Assembly: GCF_003259935.1 (NCBI RefSeq) | Contig: NZ_QLMH01000001.1 | Coordinates: forward strand, 1-35,371 | Length of the DNA stretch: 35,371 nucleotides | Source of the DNA: Paranoxybacillus vitaminiphilus | GTDB lineage: Bacteria > Bacillota > Bacilli > Bacillales > Anoxybacillaceae | Reading direction: 5' to 3' | Shown: positions 1-6,746 of the stretch, in pieces | How positions within the stretch are numbered: the stretch's first letter is position 1 | Layout: each line of letters begins with the position of its first letter | Translations under genes and position numbers: made by a program | The notes under the pieces: generated by a model | The model's input: the letters and a program-made list of their open reading frames with translations, nothing else | Databases searched by the model: none | What the model was told of the DNA's origin: nothing

Positions 1-29
1 CAGTCTACATTCGGTATACTTTTAGACAT
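1..29 (-). CDS. 5' end of an unidentified gene cut by the window edge
   Basis: Nine codons read leftward from an ATG at 29 (MSKSIPNVD) before the window ends. An AAGGAGA ribosome site lies about 10 bases upstream of this ATG, so a real start is likely. The ribosome site lies inside the left arm of the hairpin at 31-83. A transposase is one guess because of that hairpin and the IS-rich surroundings, but nine residues cannot identify a family. Confidence 0.45.
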
Positions 30-30
30 A

Positions 31-89
31 GGTAGGGTTCTCCTTTCTCTAAGATTTTTGGTCCAATCAGAGAATACCCTACCTTTTTT
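31..89 (+). terminator. hairpin with T-run, overlapping the ribosome site of the leftward gene
   Basis: GGTAGGGTTCTC (31-42) pairs with GAGAATACCCTACC (70-83), with a two-base bulge, and is followed by six T. On the + strand this reads as an intrinsic terminator. On the - strand the same stem would hold the ribosome site of the leftward gene at 29. Hairpins that mask a transposase start in read-through transcripts are known at some IS ends, so an IS edge is possible but unproven. Confidence 0.5.
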
Positions 90-143
90 CTTTTGGTCTA
101 GCAAAATGCTTTACACAAAATTTTATACATCATCTAAAAACCG

Positions 144-172
144 TTTACGTTATCCTTTTTCTATCATAAAAT
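144..172 (+). promoter_or_regulatory. sigma-A-type promoter for the nuclease-like gene
   Basis: TTTACG (144-149) and TAAAAT (167-172) are separated by 17 bases, about 45 bases before the TTG start at 217. The match to consensus is moderate and the spacing is ideal. Confidence 0.5.
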
Positions 173-216
173 AAAAAGAATAAATATACTGAATATTACG
201 GAAAGGAAGATCAACT

Positions 217-1203
217 TTGGATCCTAATCCTATTTTGATGTATTCAGTTAGAGAACTTCACATTGACCTTCTATTCTTAGAAGAATTTTATTCATCTGAG
301 CCATTCCGAACATGGTTTATAACAAATACTACAGGCCTAAATGGCGATATCGGCGCTTTAGTCCGTGTTGAACATTCAGTGTTTGAATTAGAGAGAGAAT
401 CTGATCTTGAAATCACCTTTGAAAGTCCAAAAGGTGAAGTTCTCTTTTTAATTGAAAACAAAATAAACGCCCAGTTTCAACCTAACCAAGCTGAAGATTA
501 TAAAAATCGCGGAATCGAATACGTAAGGCGTGGAAAATGTGTTAAGTTTTATACGGTTCTCTTTGCGCCAGAAGATTATATCAAAATGATTAAACCAAGT
601 CATAAATTCGATTTCTATCTTCCATTTGAAACGGTGATAGCATTTTTTGAAACTCAAGTTCAAATGGGGCAACGAGCAAACTACAAAATAAGTGTCTTAA
701 GAAAAGCAATTGAAAAAGCGCGCTCTTCCAAATCACCTGCCTCCTCTTCTGTATATCAACCAAGTGAAGTGAATTCAGCTATTACCCTGTTCTGGAAGAG
801 GTATTGGGAAGATTTATTGGTGCGGCACCCTGACTTGCCGATGCCCGAACCTAAAGATAAAGGACCAGCAGCAACATTCATTGGATTAGGAAAAAAAGTA
901 TTGCCTCCTAATGTAATTATTTACCATAAGTTTGTACACGGATTCGTCGATCTTCAGTTTGAAAAACTAGGAGAAAAAGCTGAGGAATTTATATCTTTAT
1001 TCAAGGATTACTTGGAGGAAGGAATGACCATTCAAAGAGCGGGTAAATCTGCCGTTGTCGTTCGTATTGAAGTACCTAAAATCAACCCTCACAGATTTTA
1101 TGAAGATTTACAAGATGATGTTCATAAAGCACAAGACGCGGCTAAAAGACTTTTGAAGTGGTTTAATAAAAACTCAAATTTATGGTTTTCTTTTAGTTCT
1201 TAA
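217..1203 (+). CDS. PD-(D/E)XK nuclease superfamily protein
   Basis: A 328-residue protein starting at TTG, with GGAAAGGAAGA about 6 bases upstream. Residues about 45-100 carry the fold's signature. There is an acidic stretch with DLEITFES (near residue 70), then a hydrophobic strand ending in the catalytic-type motif LIENKINA (E-x-K), followed by a Q-x2-Q-x2-DY helix typical of stand-alone PDDEXK_4-type nucleases. The C-terminal half (about 190-328) is soluble and unassigned. Such proteins occur in defence islands and near mobile DNA, which fits the partition and restriction remnants downstream. The substrate is unknown. The superfamily call is fairly safe; the role is inference. Confidence 0.72.
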   Translation: MDPNPILMYSVRELHIDLLFLEEFYSSEPFRTWFITNTTGLNGDIGALVRVEHSVFELERESDLEITFESPKGEVLFLIENKINAQFQPNQAEDYKNRGIEYVRRGKCVKFYTVLFAPEDYIKMIKPSHKFDFYLPFETVIAFFETQVQMGQRANYKISVLRKAIEKARSSKSPASSSVYQPSEVNSAITLFWKRYWEDLLVRHPDLPMPEPKDKGPAATFIGLGKKVLPPNVIIYHKFVHGFVDLQFEKLGEKAEEFISLFKDYLEEGMTIQRAGKSAVVVRIEVPKINPHRFYEDLQDDVHKAQDAAKRLLKWFNKNSNLWFSFSS

Positions 1204-1214
1204 TTTTTTCCTTC

Positions 1215-1423
1215 ACTTACACTAAAATTGAGCCACTTCGCTCATGAAAACGTGAGCCACTCCATTTCCATCCAAAGCACCGTCTTTATATGAAATGAGA
1301 GGCATGGCATGCTTGTTGCCAATCGAAACACCTTAATGTGCCGCCTTTCGATCAAGACCAGGCCTCTAGAAGCTACATATAAATACCCATATTTACTATT
1401 AAGAATCTTTAAACGTCGGGGGT
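1215..1423 (-). mobile_element. probable IS21-family end fragment (decayed)
   Basis: No intact gene. Read on the - strand, GTGGCTCA occurs twice about 20 bases apart (around 1230-1257). Repeats of this kind lie between istB and the end of IS21-type elements. The 65-codon frame here has no ribosome site and looks like debris. The piece abuts the point where the actin-like gene loses its N-terminus. The family is assigned from memory of the repeat, so confidence is limited. Confidence 0.35.
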
Positions 1424-1425
1424 AA

Positions 1426-1974
1426 TCGGAGTGGTTCAAAATTCAATTAGCAAATACACCTGTGTATCGACAAACAAGTGAATTTAGCAATGAACGTTGT
1501 ATCGTAATGGATATCGGTAGCTTAAATACAACTTTCATTGCCTTTGATCACCTCATTCCTCAATACAACAAAACGACATCAAGTGAATTAGGAATTAGCT
1601 TTCTAAGAGCAAAAGTCGCTGAGGTTCTTGGCACAAAATACGGCACAATCATTTCTGACAGTGCAAGTGAACAAGCTTTACGAAATCAATATTTGTATAT
1701 GTATGGGGAGAAAAAAGAGGAAAGCCACGAACTCATCAAAAGAGAAATGACGGCTCACGTGAAAGCAATTATTAACTTTGCGCGAAGCCGAAAAATCTCT
1801 CTGGAAAGCGAGAAAGTCATCGTTGTCGGTGGAGGAAGTTTGTTGCTTCGGGCTACCATTGCACATTTTTTACCGCATGCGTTGCTCAGTAATGATCCTA
1901 TATGGGAAACGGTAAAAACATTTTTATACATTCTCGAGGTGAAGTGGAATGCAAAGAAAAAGCTTCAGCATTAG
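1426..1974 (+). pseudogene. ParM/StbA-type actin-like partition protein, N-terminally truncated
   Basis: The frame opens after a stop at 1423-1425 and encodes only the C-terminal part of an actin-fold protein. VMDIGSLNTTF resembles the second phosphate-binding loop (DIGxxTT), and VVGGGSLLLR near the end resembles the adenosine-binding loop. The first phosphate loop and subdomain IA are missing; full ParM-like proteins run to over 300 residues. A GTG at 1462 could start a 170-residue product, but no ribosome site is seen there. The 3' end overlaps the next gene by 26 bases, as in parMR operons. The gene seems to have been cut by the IS-like fragment just upstream. Confidence 0.6.
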
Positions 1975-2251
1975 TTTTCGCAAAAAGTTCGAGCACGTAT
2001 ATGCATTTCTTCTTGAGAAAAAGAACAATGGAGAAAATGTCAGTGACTATATATGTCACCTTATTGAGCACGATATGAACAAAATGAGCGGGAAAAATGA
2101 TGATTTAGAAGAAAAAGTGCGGGAGATTCTTCAAAAAATCACGAAAAGTTCGCATTCTCTTGAGCCTAACTATGCAAAAGAAGTAGACGATGATTTGTCT
2201 GCCGATCAAAAACACGATCCTTCTCATTTGATTGATAAACTTTTTGATTGA
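1949..2251 (+). CDS. small ParR-like partner of the actin-like gene
   Basis: A 100-residue protein with a basic N-terminus (MQRKSFSISFRKKFEHVYAF), then a helix with VSDYICHLIEHDM, then a charged C-terminal tail ending HLIDKLFD. The N-terminal pattern fits a ribbon-helix-helix DNA binder, and the position right behind a ParM-type gene fits an adaptor that binds centromere repeats. Start ATG with GAGGTG about 7 bases upstream. It overlaps the upstream frame by 26 bases and is followed closely by a terminator. The ParR assignment rests mainly on position, size and charge. With its partner truncated the cassette should not function in partition. Confidence 0.5.
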   Translation: MQRKSFSISFRKKFEHVYAFLLEKKNNGENVSDYICHLIEHDMNKMSGKNDDLEEKVREILQKITKSSHSLEPNYAKEVDDDLSADQKHDPSHLIDKLFD

Positions 2252-2256
2252 CATAA

Positions 2257-2291
2257 AAAAACGCTAGGAAAACCTTGCTCCTAGCGTTTTT
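2257..2291. terminator. bidirectional intrinsic terminator
   Basis: A perfect 10-bp stem AACGCTAGGA (2260-2269) / TCCTAGCGTT (2279-2288), with A-run before and T-run after. It ends the partition-remnant transcript on + and can also serve the leftward frames on -. Confidence 0.85.
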
Positions 2292-2481
2292 CAACATTAT
2301 TTTCCCTTTCATTAAGCTTTCTTCTCCTGTCTGATTCCATCACCGCTCGAATTAGAACGTTTGCATCGACATCGAAAATCTTTGTGGCTCTGAAAGAAGC
2401 AGGGACTGAACAAAATGTTCGAAAATCAACGGATAAATTACCTCCATGATATGCATTTTTAGCTTTTATTGTATACTTCAT
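2281..2481 (-). CDS. small hypothetical ORF behind the res remnant
   Basis: A 66-codon frame whose ATG lies inside the end of the restriction-subunit remnant (23-base overlap). No ribosome site is visible, and the last codons run into the terminator stem. There is no recognisable domain and no membrane segment. It could be a coupled small gene or a chance frame. Confidence 0.22.
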   Translation of the reverse strand: MKYTIKAKNAYHGGNLSVDFRTFCSVPASFRATKIFDVDANVLIRAVMESDRRRKLNERENNVEKR

Positions 2482-2690
2482 TTATTAAATCGATGATCTT
2501 TTGGCCGCTATATTGTGTAACAAATTTTATTTTTATCGCATCATTAAAAAACTTCTCGGCATGTTTTATTTTTTGTCTTTCTTCGTCTCTCAAACTGTCG
2601 TTATCTGCATTTTTGGTTTCAACTATAAAATATAATTTCATTATAAACTCCGCATAATAAAATTTACCATAAATACATTGATTATTATTT
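2459..2690 (-). pseudogene. C-terminal stub of a type III restriction (Res/DEAD-type) subunit
   Basis: The frame reads IYGKFYYAEFIMKLYFIVETK and then a helix with LRDEERQKIKHAEKFF and KFVTQYSGQKIIDLI. The strand ending in VETK followed by R-x-E-E-x-KI-x-AEKFF is the endonuclease-domain signature at the end of type III Res subunits, usually close to 1000 residues long. Only about 75 residues remain, with an in-frame stop just upstream near 2690. No helicase motifs and no Mod partner are present, so this is a relic. Confidence 0.6.
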
Positions 2691-2963
2691 ATTTAAGCTA
2701 GAAAGAGTTTATCGTTACTTATGATATGGTTCACCGCAGACTCTCTAACTGCGAATTTGAAAAAAGAACCTTTAATCTAAAGGTAGATCAAAGGTTCTAT
2801 GTTTTATTTTCAATCATATTCGATTATTCTGTAATTTTTATATATTATCTCTGCTTTATAATTATTGACTTATCAATCTCTTAATCATAGAAACAATGGT
2901 CCATTGATGAAAAGTGTTGTTTACACTTTTTTATTCAATACCTTTGTTTCTGCATCCAAAGAA
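2691..2963. other. AT-rich intergenic region without a gene
   Basis: No open frame with a ribosome site was found on either strand. It contains the hairpin listed separately at 2761-2812 and is otherwise featureless AT-rich sequence between the res remnant and the 3' end of mqo. Confidence 0.6.
2761..2812 (-). terminator. probable terminator downstream of mqo
   Basis: GAACCTTT (2767-2774) pairs with AAAGGTTC (2791-2798). Read leftward the stem is followed by a run of six T, so it suits the mqo transcript, which ends 150 bases earlier. The + side is also T-rich, so it may work both ways. Confidence 0.6.
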
Positions 2964-4493
2964 TTAACTATAAACCGGTTCTTTTTTGCTTACACTAGAG
3001 ACCGGTTCTTTTCCGTTTAGACCGAGCGTCTCTGCTGTTGAAGTATGAATTTCTTGGAAAAGCTCTGGGTTTTCCACTAGTGACACGCCGTAAGAAGGAA
3101 TCATTTCTTTAATTTTCGGTTCCCATTCATGCATATGTTGAGGGAAGCATTTTTTAATCACCTCAAGCATTACGTGTACGGCAGTAGAAGCACCAGGAGA
3201 AGCGCCGAGCAATGCAGCGATCGAACCATCGGAAGCACTAATAACTTCCGTACCAAATTGAATCGTTCCTTTACCGCCAGCTTCAGTATCTTTAATAATT
3301 TGCACACGTTGGCCCGCGACGACTATATCCCAATCCTCTGATTTAGCCGTCGGGATAAACTCGCGCAACTCTTCCATGCGCTTTTCTTTCGTTAACATAA
3401 GCTGCTGGACCAAGTATTTTACCAAAGAAAAGTTTTTAAAAGCTGACGCCAACAAAGTTGCGAGATTGTGCAGTTTTACGGAAGCAAACAAATCCATATT
3501 TGAACCAGTTTTTAAGAATTTAGGCGAGAAGCCTGCAAACGGTCCAAAGAGCAACATTTTTTTGTTGTCGATATACCGTGTATCAAGGTGCGGAACAGAC
3601 ATTGGAGGCGCACCAATTTTAGCTTTACCGTAAACTTTTGCATGATGTTGCTCTACAACTTTTGGATTATTACATACCATAAATAATCCGCTTACAGGGA
3701 ATCCGCCAATTTGTTTGCTTTCTGGAATACCAGATTTTTGAAGCAAGTGCAGACTTCCCCCGCCGGCTCCAATAAATACGAATTTAGCCTTATGGATTTC
3801 AACAGAACCGCTATTGAGATCCTTCACTTTCAATTCCCACAGGCCGTCGCTGGCACGTTTAATATCCTTAACACTATGCTTGTAGTATATTTGGACATCT
3901 TTCCTCTTTAAGTGGTCAAACAACATGCGCGTTAAAGCGCCAAAGTTAACATCCGTACCTGAGTCGATTTTGGTTGCCGCGATCGGTTCATTCGATGTAC
4001 GGCCTTCCATTATAAGCGGAATCCATTCTTTCAGTTTTTCCGGGTCATCAGAAAATTCCATTCCCTGGAATAACGGATTGTTTGATAGCGCTTCAAAACG
4101 TTTCTTTAAAAATCTCACATTATTTTCCCCTTGGACTAAGCTTATGTGGGGCAACGGTCTGATGAATTCCTGCGGATTTTGTAACAGATTGTTTTTTACA
4201 AGGTAAGCCCAAAACTGTCTGGAAATTTGGAACTGTTCATTAATTTTTATCGCTTTGTTAATATCAATAGATCCATCCGGTTTCTCGGGTGTGTAGTTAA
4301 GCTCGCATAGTGCAGCATGCCCCGTTCCCGCATTATTCCATTCGTTAGAGCTTTCTTCTCCCGGTTTGCCGAGTTTCTCAAACACTTTCATTTCCCATTC
4401 CGGTGCTAATTCTTTCAACAGTGTCCCTAAAGTCGCACTCATGATTCCGGCACCAATTAAGATAACGTCTGTTCCAGTTTGTCTGTTACTCAT
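2964..4493 (-). CDS. mqo: malate:quinone oxidoreductase
   Basis: Membrane-associated FAD enzyme that oxidises L-malate to oxaloacetate and passes electrons to the quinone pool, an alternative to soluble malate dehydrogenase in the TCA cycle. The 509-residue product has the family's usual length. It begins with the FAD fold [15 protein letters not shown], then EVFEK-like and [14 protein letters not shown], all typical of Mqo. [13 protein letters not shown] and [14 protein letters not shown] are further conserved blocks. Start chosen at the ATG of MSNRQTG because AAGGAT sits about 6 bases upstream; an ATG three codons earlier (4502) is possible, and the longer frame to 4541 is unlikely. Monocistronic, with its own promoter and terminator. 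Confidence 0.95.
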   Translation of the reverse strand: MSNRQTGTDVILIGAGIMSATLGTLLKELAPEWEMKVFEKLGKPGEESSNEWNNAGTGHAALCELNYTPEKPDGSIDINKAIKINEQFQISRQFWAYLVKNNLLQNPQEFIRPLPHISLVQGENNVRFLKKRFEALSNNPLFQGMEFSDDPEKLKEWIPLIMEGRTSNEPIAATKIDSGTDVNFGALTRMLFDHLKRKDVQIYYKHSVKDIKRASDGLWELKVKDLNSGSVEIHKAKFVFIGAGGGSLHLLQKSGIPESKQIGGFPVSGLFMVCNNPKVVEQHHAKVYGKAKIGAPPMSVPHLDTRYIDNKKMLLFGPFAGFSPKFLKTGSNMDLFASVKLHNLATLLASAFKNFSLVKYLVQQLMLTKEKRMEELREFIPTAKSEDWDIVVAGQRVQIIKDTEAGGKGTIQFGTEVISASDGSIAALLGASPGASTAVHVMLEVIKKCFPQHMHEWEPKIKEMIPSYGVSLVENPELFQEIHTSTAETLGLNGKEPVSSVSKKEPVYS

Positions 4494-4502
4494 TTTTCCC
4501 AT

Positions 4503-4590
4503 CCTTATCCCCCGATATTTGCAGAAAGGATGCAGGCGCACCTTCCTAAGTCAAAGCTATCCAGGGTCCTCGCCACACACCTTTTCTACA
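4503..4590 (-). promoter_or_regulatory. GC-rich, possibly structured 5' leader of mqo
   Basis: The untranslated leader stands out as GC-rich in very AT-rich surroundings. GGCG and CGCC can close a hairpin with an inner ACC/GGU pairing and loops. It matches no riboswitch consensus I know (T-box, SAM, lysine, glycine, c-di-GMP and guanidine were considered). It may be a regulatory leader or just mRNA structure. Confidence 0.3.
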
Positions 4591-4600
4591 GCAATTATAA

Positions 4601-4629
4601 ATTATATCTTAATTATAGTATATCATTAA
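4601..4629 (-). promoter_or_regulatory. promoter of mqo
   Basis: On the - strand TTAATG (4629-4624) and TATAAT (4606-4601) are 17 bases apart. The -10 is perfect and the -35 weak. The -35 overlaps the first copy of the AT-rich repeats, suggesting those repeats could bear on mqo control. Confidence 0.5.
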
Positions 4630-4696
4630 TAGTATATCACTATTTAATTATAAGTATATCATTATTTAATTAATAGTATATCATTATTATTTATAT
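4617..4696. repeat. AT-rich tandem repeats upstream of mqo
   Basis: AGTATATCA/TC-type units start at 4617, 4631, 4653 and 4675, so the spacings are 14, 22 and 22 bases. The full unit is close to AGTATATCATTATTTAAT plus four bases. Regular spacing of two helical turns could suit a repeated protein site, but slippage of AT-rich DNA would look the same. Confidence 0.7.
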
Positions 4697-4801
4697 ATTT
4701 ATATATACTATATCAAATTTATACAAACAACATACTAATTGGCCATGTTACATTTATATTCCTCCTAAAAACGTAATATCAAATTAATTCTTAATTAGTA
4801 T

Positions 4802-5067
4802 TTGCAAATCTACTTGCTTATTTATATCGGAAAGATCCAAATTTCTAACAGAGAGGGTCATCAAAAAATGCTAACGAAATACGCGGATTTAGCCAACAGG
4901 GAGAACATTACCCCGCACCGCTTCCGTCATAGCTTTTCCAAGAACTTGGCCAATGCTGGAACGTCCATCGAATTAGACGGCTTGCTCGGCATGAAAGCAT
5001 TCAAACAACGGCTGTTTATGTAGACGCATCCAAAGAAGAACAGGTGGAAGCATTAAGGAAAATGTAA
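4802..5067 (+). pseudogene. tyrosine recombinase (phage integrase family), fragment with frameshift
   Basis: The frame contains ITPHRFRHSFSKNLANAG, the H-x-x-R box of tyrosine recombinases, followed by DGLLGMKAFKQ where LLGHxSIQTT is expected. Just after LLG the reading frame slips. The other frame continues SIQTTAVYVDASKEEQVEAL and so contains the catalytic-type tyrosine (TAVY), then stops at 5065-5067. Only the last 60 or so residues of a protein of about 300 are recognisable. It is a relic of an integrated element, in keeping with the other debris in this zone. Confidence 0.72.
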
Positions 5068-5140
5068 TGATAAATAATTGTGTTTCAGTAGCATAAATGC
5101 TATCATATGTGTAATAATAATTAGTAAAGGGTAGAGGATA

Positions 5141-5497
5141 TTGTTTGAGGTAATATACACAGGAAATGTTAAGGAATTTGAAAATTACCTATTGAATAAG
5201 GCAGAGCAAGAACTTAGACAAAAAGGTCGTCCGGGTATATGGTGTCATGTTGCTGATGTATATGCAAGGCAACTTACAATTATTCAACATAATCCATATC
5301 CTTCTGATTCGGGGGACAACAGCCTTCCGGATGATATAACCCCTCCGTCATTGAAACATCTTAGCATGAACACACGTTATGATAATTTTTACAGATGGGG
5401 TAATAAGGGGTGGAAGAACTGGAAATCACAGGATTATATTTGCGATCCACAATTTTTCAAAAGTCATACTGCTTCATTATTTCGACAAGCAGTATAA
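5141..5497 (+). CDS. hypothetical protein, possibly frameshifted
   Basis: A 118-codon frame from TTG, with GTAGAGG upstream at weak spacing. The soluble product has an N-terminal charged helix (FENYLLNKAEQELRQKGRPG) and then aromatic-rich sequence (NFYRWGNKGWKNWKSQDY). I recognise no family. It stops after FRQAV, but the +1 frame carries on without a stop through YNGAIRREDIVPAESAYE to 5579, just before the XRE gene. One missing base near 5495 would join them into a protein of about 145 residues. Placed directly before an XRE regulator it could be a toxin-like partner, but only by position. Confidence 0.45.
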   Translation: MFEVIYTGNVKEFENYLLNKAEQELRQKGRPGIWCHVADVYARQLTIIQHNPYPSDSGDNSLPDDITPPSLKHLSMNTRYDNFYRWGNKGWKNWKSQDYICDPQFFKSHTASLFRQAV

Positions 5498-5600
5498 TGG
5501 AGCGATAAGACGAGAGGATATTGTGCCTGCTGAATCAGCATATGAAAGTTATTGCGCTTTTGATCCTTGCCTTTATTAATCAACGGGGAGGGAAAAAAGA

Positions 5601-5900
5601 ATGAGTGATTTTTTTAAGAAATATGCAGCTATTCGAGGCGAGCAGCATGTTCAAAAACTTCAATTAGAAGGAACGATAGCTGCTCAGATCAAAACAAGAC
5701 GGAAGCAACTAAATATGTCTCAACAGGAACTTGCAGACCGTATCGGAGTTCCAAAATCCACGATTGGAAGAATTGAAGCAGGGCTTACAAGTCCTAGAGT
5801 AGAGACACTTTTCAAAATTTCGCAGGCATTGAATACTCCTTTTATCATTGACGGTAGTAGTAAACAGGATCATGACCATAGCCTGCATGTTCAAGTTTGA
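5601..5900 (+). CDS. XRE-family helix-turn-helix regulator, antitoxin-like
   Basis: A 99-residue protein. Residues about 30-85 form a Cro/C1-type HTH: IKTRRKQLNMSQQELADRIG, then VPKSTIGRIEAG (recognition helix) and PRVETLFKISQALN. Start ATG with a strong GGGGAGGG 8 bases upstream. The 30-residue N-terminal extension before the HTH resembles HigA-type antitoxins. The short ORF at 5887 overlaps its end by 14 bases and a TumE-like gene follows. Together this suggests a type II toxin-antitoxin locus in which this protein binds its own promoter. DNA binding is a firm call; the antitoxin role is inferred. Confidence 0.82.
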   Translation: MSDFFKKYAAIRGEQHVQKLQLEGTIAAQIKTRRKQLNMSQQELADRIGVPKSTIGRIEAGLTSPRVETLFKISQALNTPFIIDGSSKQDHDHSLHVQV

Positions 5901-5997
5901 AACGTTGGCAAAGAAAAAAAGGTTAACACCAGAAGAACAGCGTGATGCTGCGGAATGGATATATATTCTAAAAAGGCTCGATCTTTTTCATGAGTGA
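5887..5997 (+). CDS. 36-residue ORF overlapping the XRE gene
   Basis: ATG at 5887 lies 14 bases inside the XRE gene in another frame. The product begins MFKFETLAKKKRLTPEEQ and ends ILKRLDLFHE, a charged amphipathic helix. No separate ribosome site is visible, so expression would depend on coupling to the XRE gene. It could be a real small linker protein or the relic of a longer gene. Confidence 0.3.
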   Translation: MFKFETLAKKKRLTPEEQRDAAEWIYILKRLDLFHE

Positions 5998-6140
5998 TCG
6001 TAAAAAATACAAGATTCGCCAAAATACAAAAAAACGCTCCGCCTCATGCAAACACCACAACTCGAACCGGATTCAGCAACGTGCCAACGTTTTTTCTGTT
6101 TTGCAGCAGGATTTTGCATCGATTATTCTCGATATTCGCG

Positions 6141-6512
6141 ATGGAGATGCAAGTGCGTCCTTCCACAAAAGAGTGGGCAAGAAAAACGATTGTGTTCCAT
6201 AACAAAACGAAATTATATGTCACTGAACATATAGAAAATGGATATATCTCCTTTTATTATTATGATTGGGTTACGCCTAACGAAGAAACGATCTTAAAGT
6301 GGCATTCTGAAAGTCACGACAACGACAAACGACACCAAACATCGACCGAACCGTTCTATGTTCATCTTCCTGATTCGGAAACTTTACATAGCATGTACCG
6401 GCTGGAGAATTTCGAACATCAAACATTACGGAGTATTATTGAGTTTATTTTGTATTTTGATAAAGTGATTTCTGCTTTTGATGGCCAATTTCCCTATATG
6501 TCCAACCAATGA
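6141..6512 (+). CDS. TumE/DUF6516-like candidate toxin
   Basis: A 123-residue protein with the pattern KEWARKTIVFHN, then ENGYISFYYYDWV, then ILKWHSESHDND, TSTEPFYVHLPDSETLHS and a final helix RSIIEFILYFDKVISAF. This recalls TumE-type (DUF6516) proteins, which pair with HTH antitoxins; an XRE gene sits 240 bases upstream. The frame is open back to 5994, but that part reads like noise, so the start was taken at the internal ATG 6141, which lacks a good ribosome site. The region 5990-6140 is open in more than one frame and may hold a frameshifted true N-terminus. Family assignment is tentative. Confidence 0.45.
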   Translation: MEMQVRPSTKEWARKTIVFHNKTKLYVTEHIENGYISFYYYDWVTPNEETILKWHSESHDNDKRHQTSTEPFYVHLPDSETLHSMYRLENFEHQTLRSIIEFILYFDKVISAFDGQFPYMSNQ

Positions 6513-6548
6513 GAAAAGTGGTTGAAATGAGAGATAGTATATTAAATT

Positions 6549-6598
6549 GACTGATTGAGAGGAAAAAGCAAATCCTCTATCAATCGGTCTTTTTCTTT
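6549..6598 (+). terminator. intrinsic terminator after the TA-like locus
   Basis: CTGATTGAGAGGA (6551-6563) pairs with TCCTCTATCAATCGG with one bulge, followed by TCTTTTTC. It lies 36 bases after the TumE-like stop. Confidence 0.8.
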
Positions 6599-6665
6599 TA
6601 TAACGAGCAAATGGACGTATGCATAATGCCCTGGGTACAATTAATGCTTTTGATTAGAATGAGCT

Positions 6666-6694
6666 TTGACAGCTCCGAATCGAAATGTTATATA
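6666..6694 (+). promoter_or_regulatory. sigma-A promoter of the SulP-ArsR operon
   Basis: A perfect -35 TTGACA (6666-6671) and -10 TATATA (6689-6694) with 17 bases between. Transcription would start around 6700, inside the inverted repeat that follows. Confidence 0.8.
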
Positions 6695-6697
6695 TTA

Positions 6698-6723
6698 TGT
6701 ATATTCAAAAATTCAAATATACA
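6698..6723. promoter_or_regulatory. probable ArsR-type operator
   Basis: A perfect inverted repeat TGTATATT (6698-6705) / AATATACA (6716-6723) with a 10-base AT-rich centre, placed on the likely transcription start. Size and composition fit sites of ArsR/SmtB winged-helix dimers. The regulator is presumably the arsR-type gene at 8536 in the same operon, giving autorepression. Binding is inferred. Confidence 0.65.
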
Positions 6724-6746
6724 AATAATAAAAAGAAGGGATTTTT

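Noticed and set aside
1242-1439. 65-codon leftward ORF in the IS21-like fragment
   Set aside because: No ribosome site and no transposase motif; best seen as part of the decayed IS end.
4503-4590. mqo leader as a known riboswitch
   Set aside because: No T-box, SAM, lysine, glycine, cyclic-di-GMP or guanidine core elements could be matched by eye.
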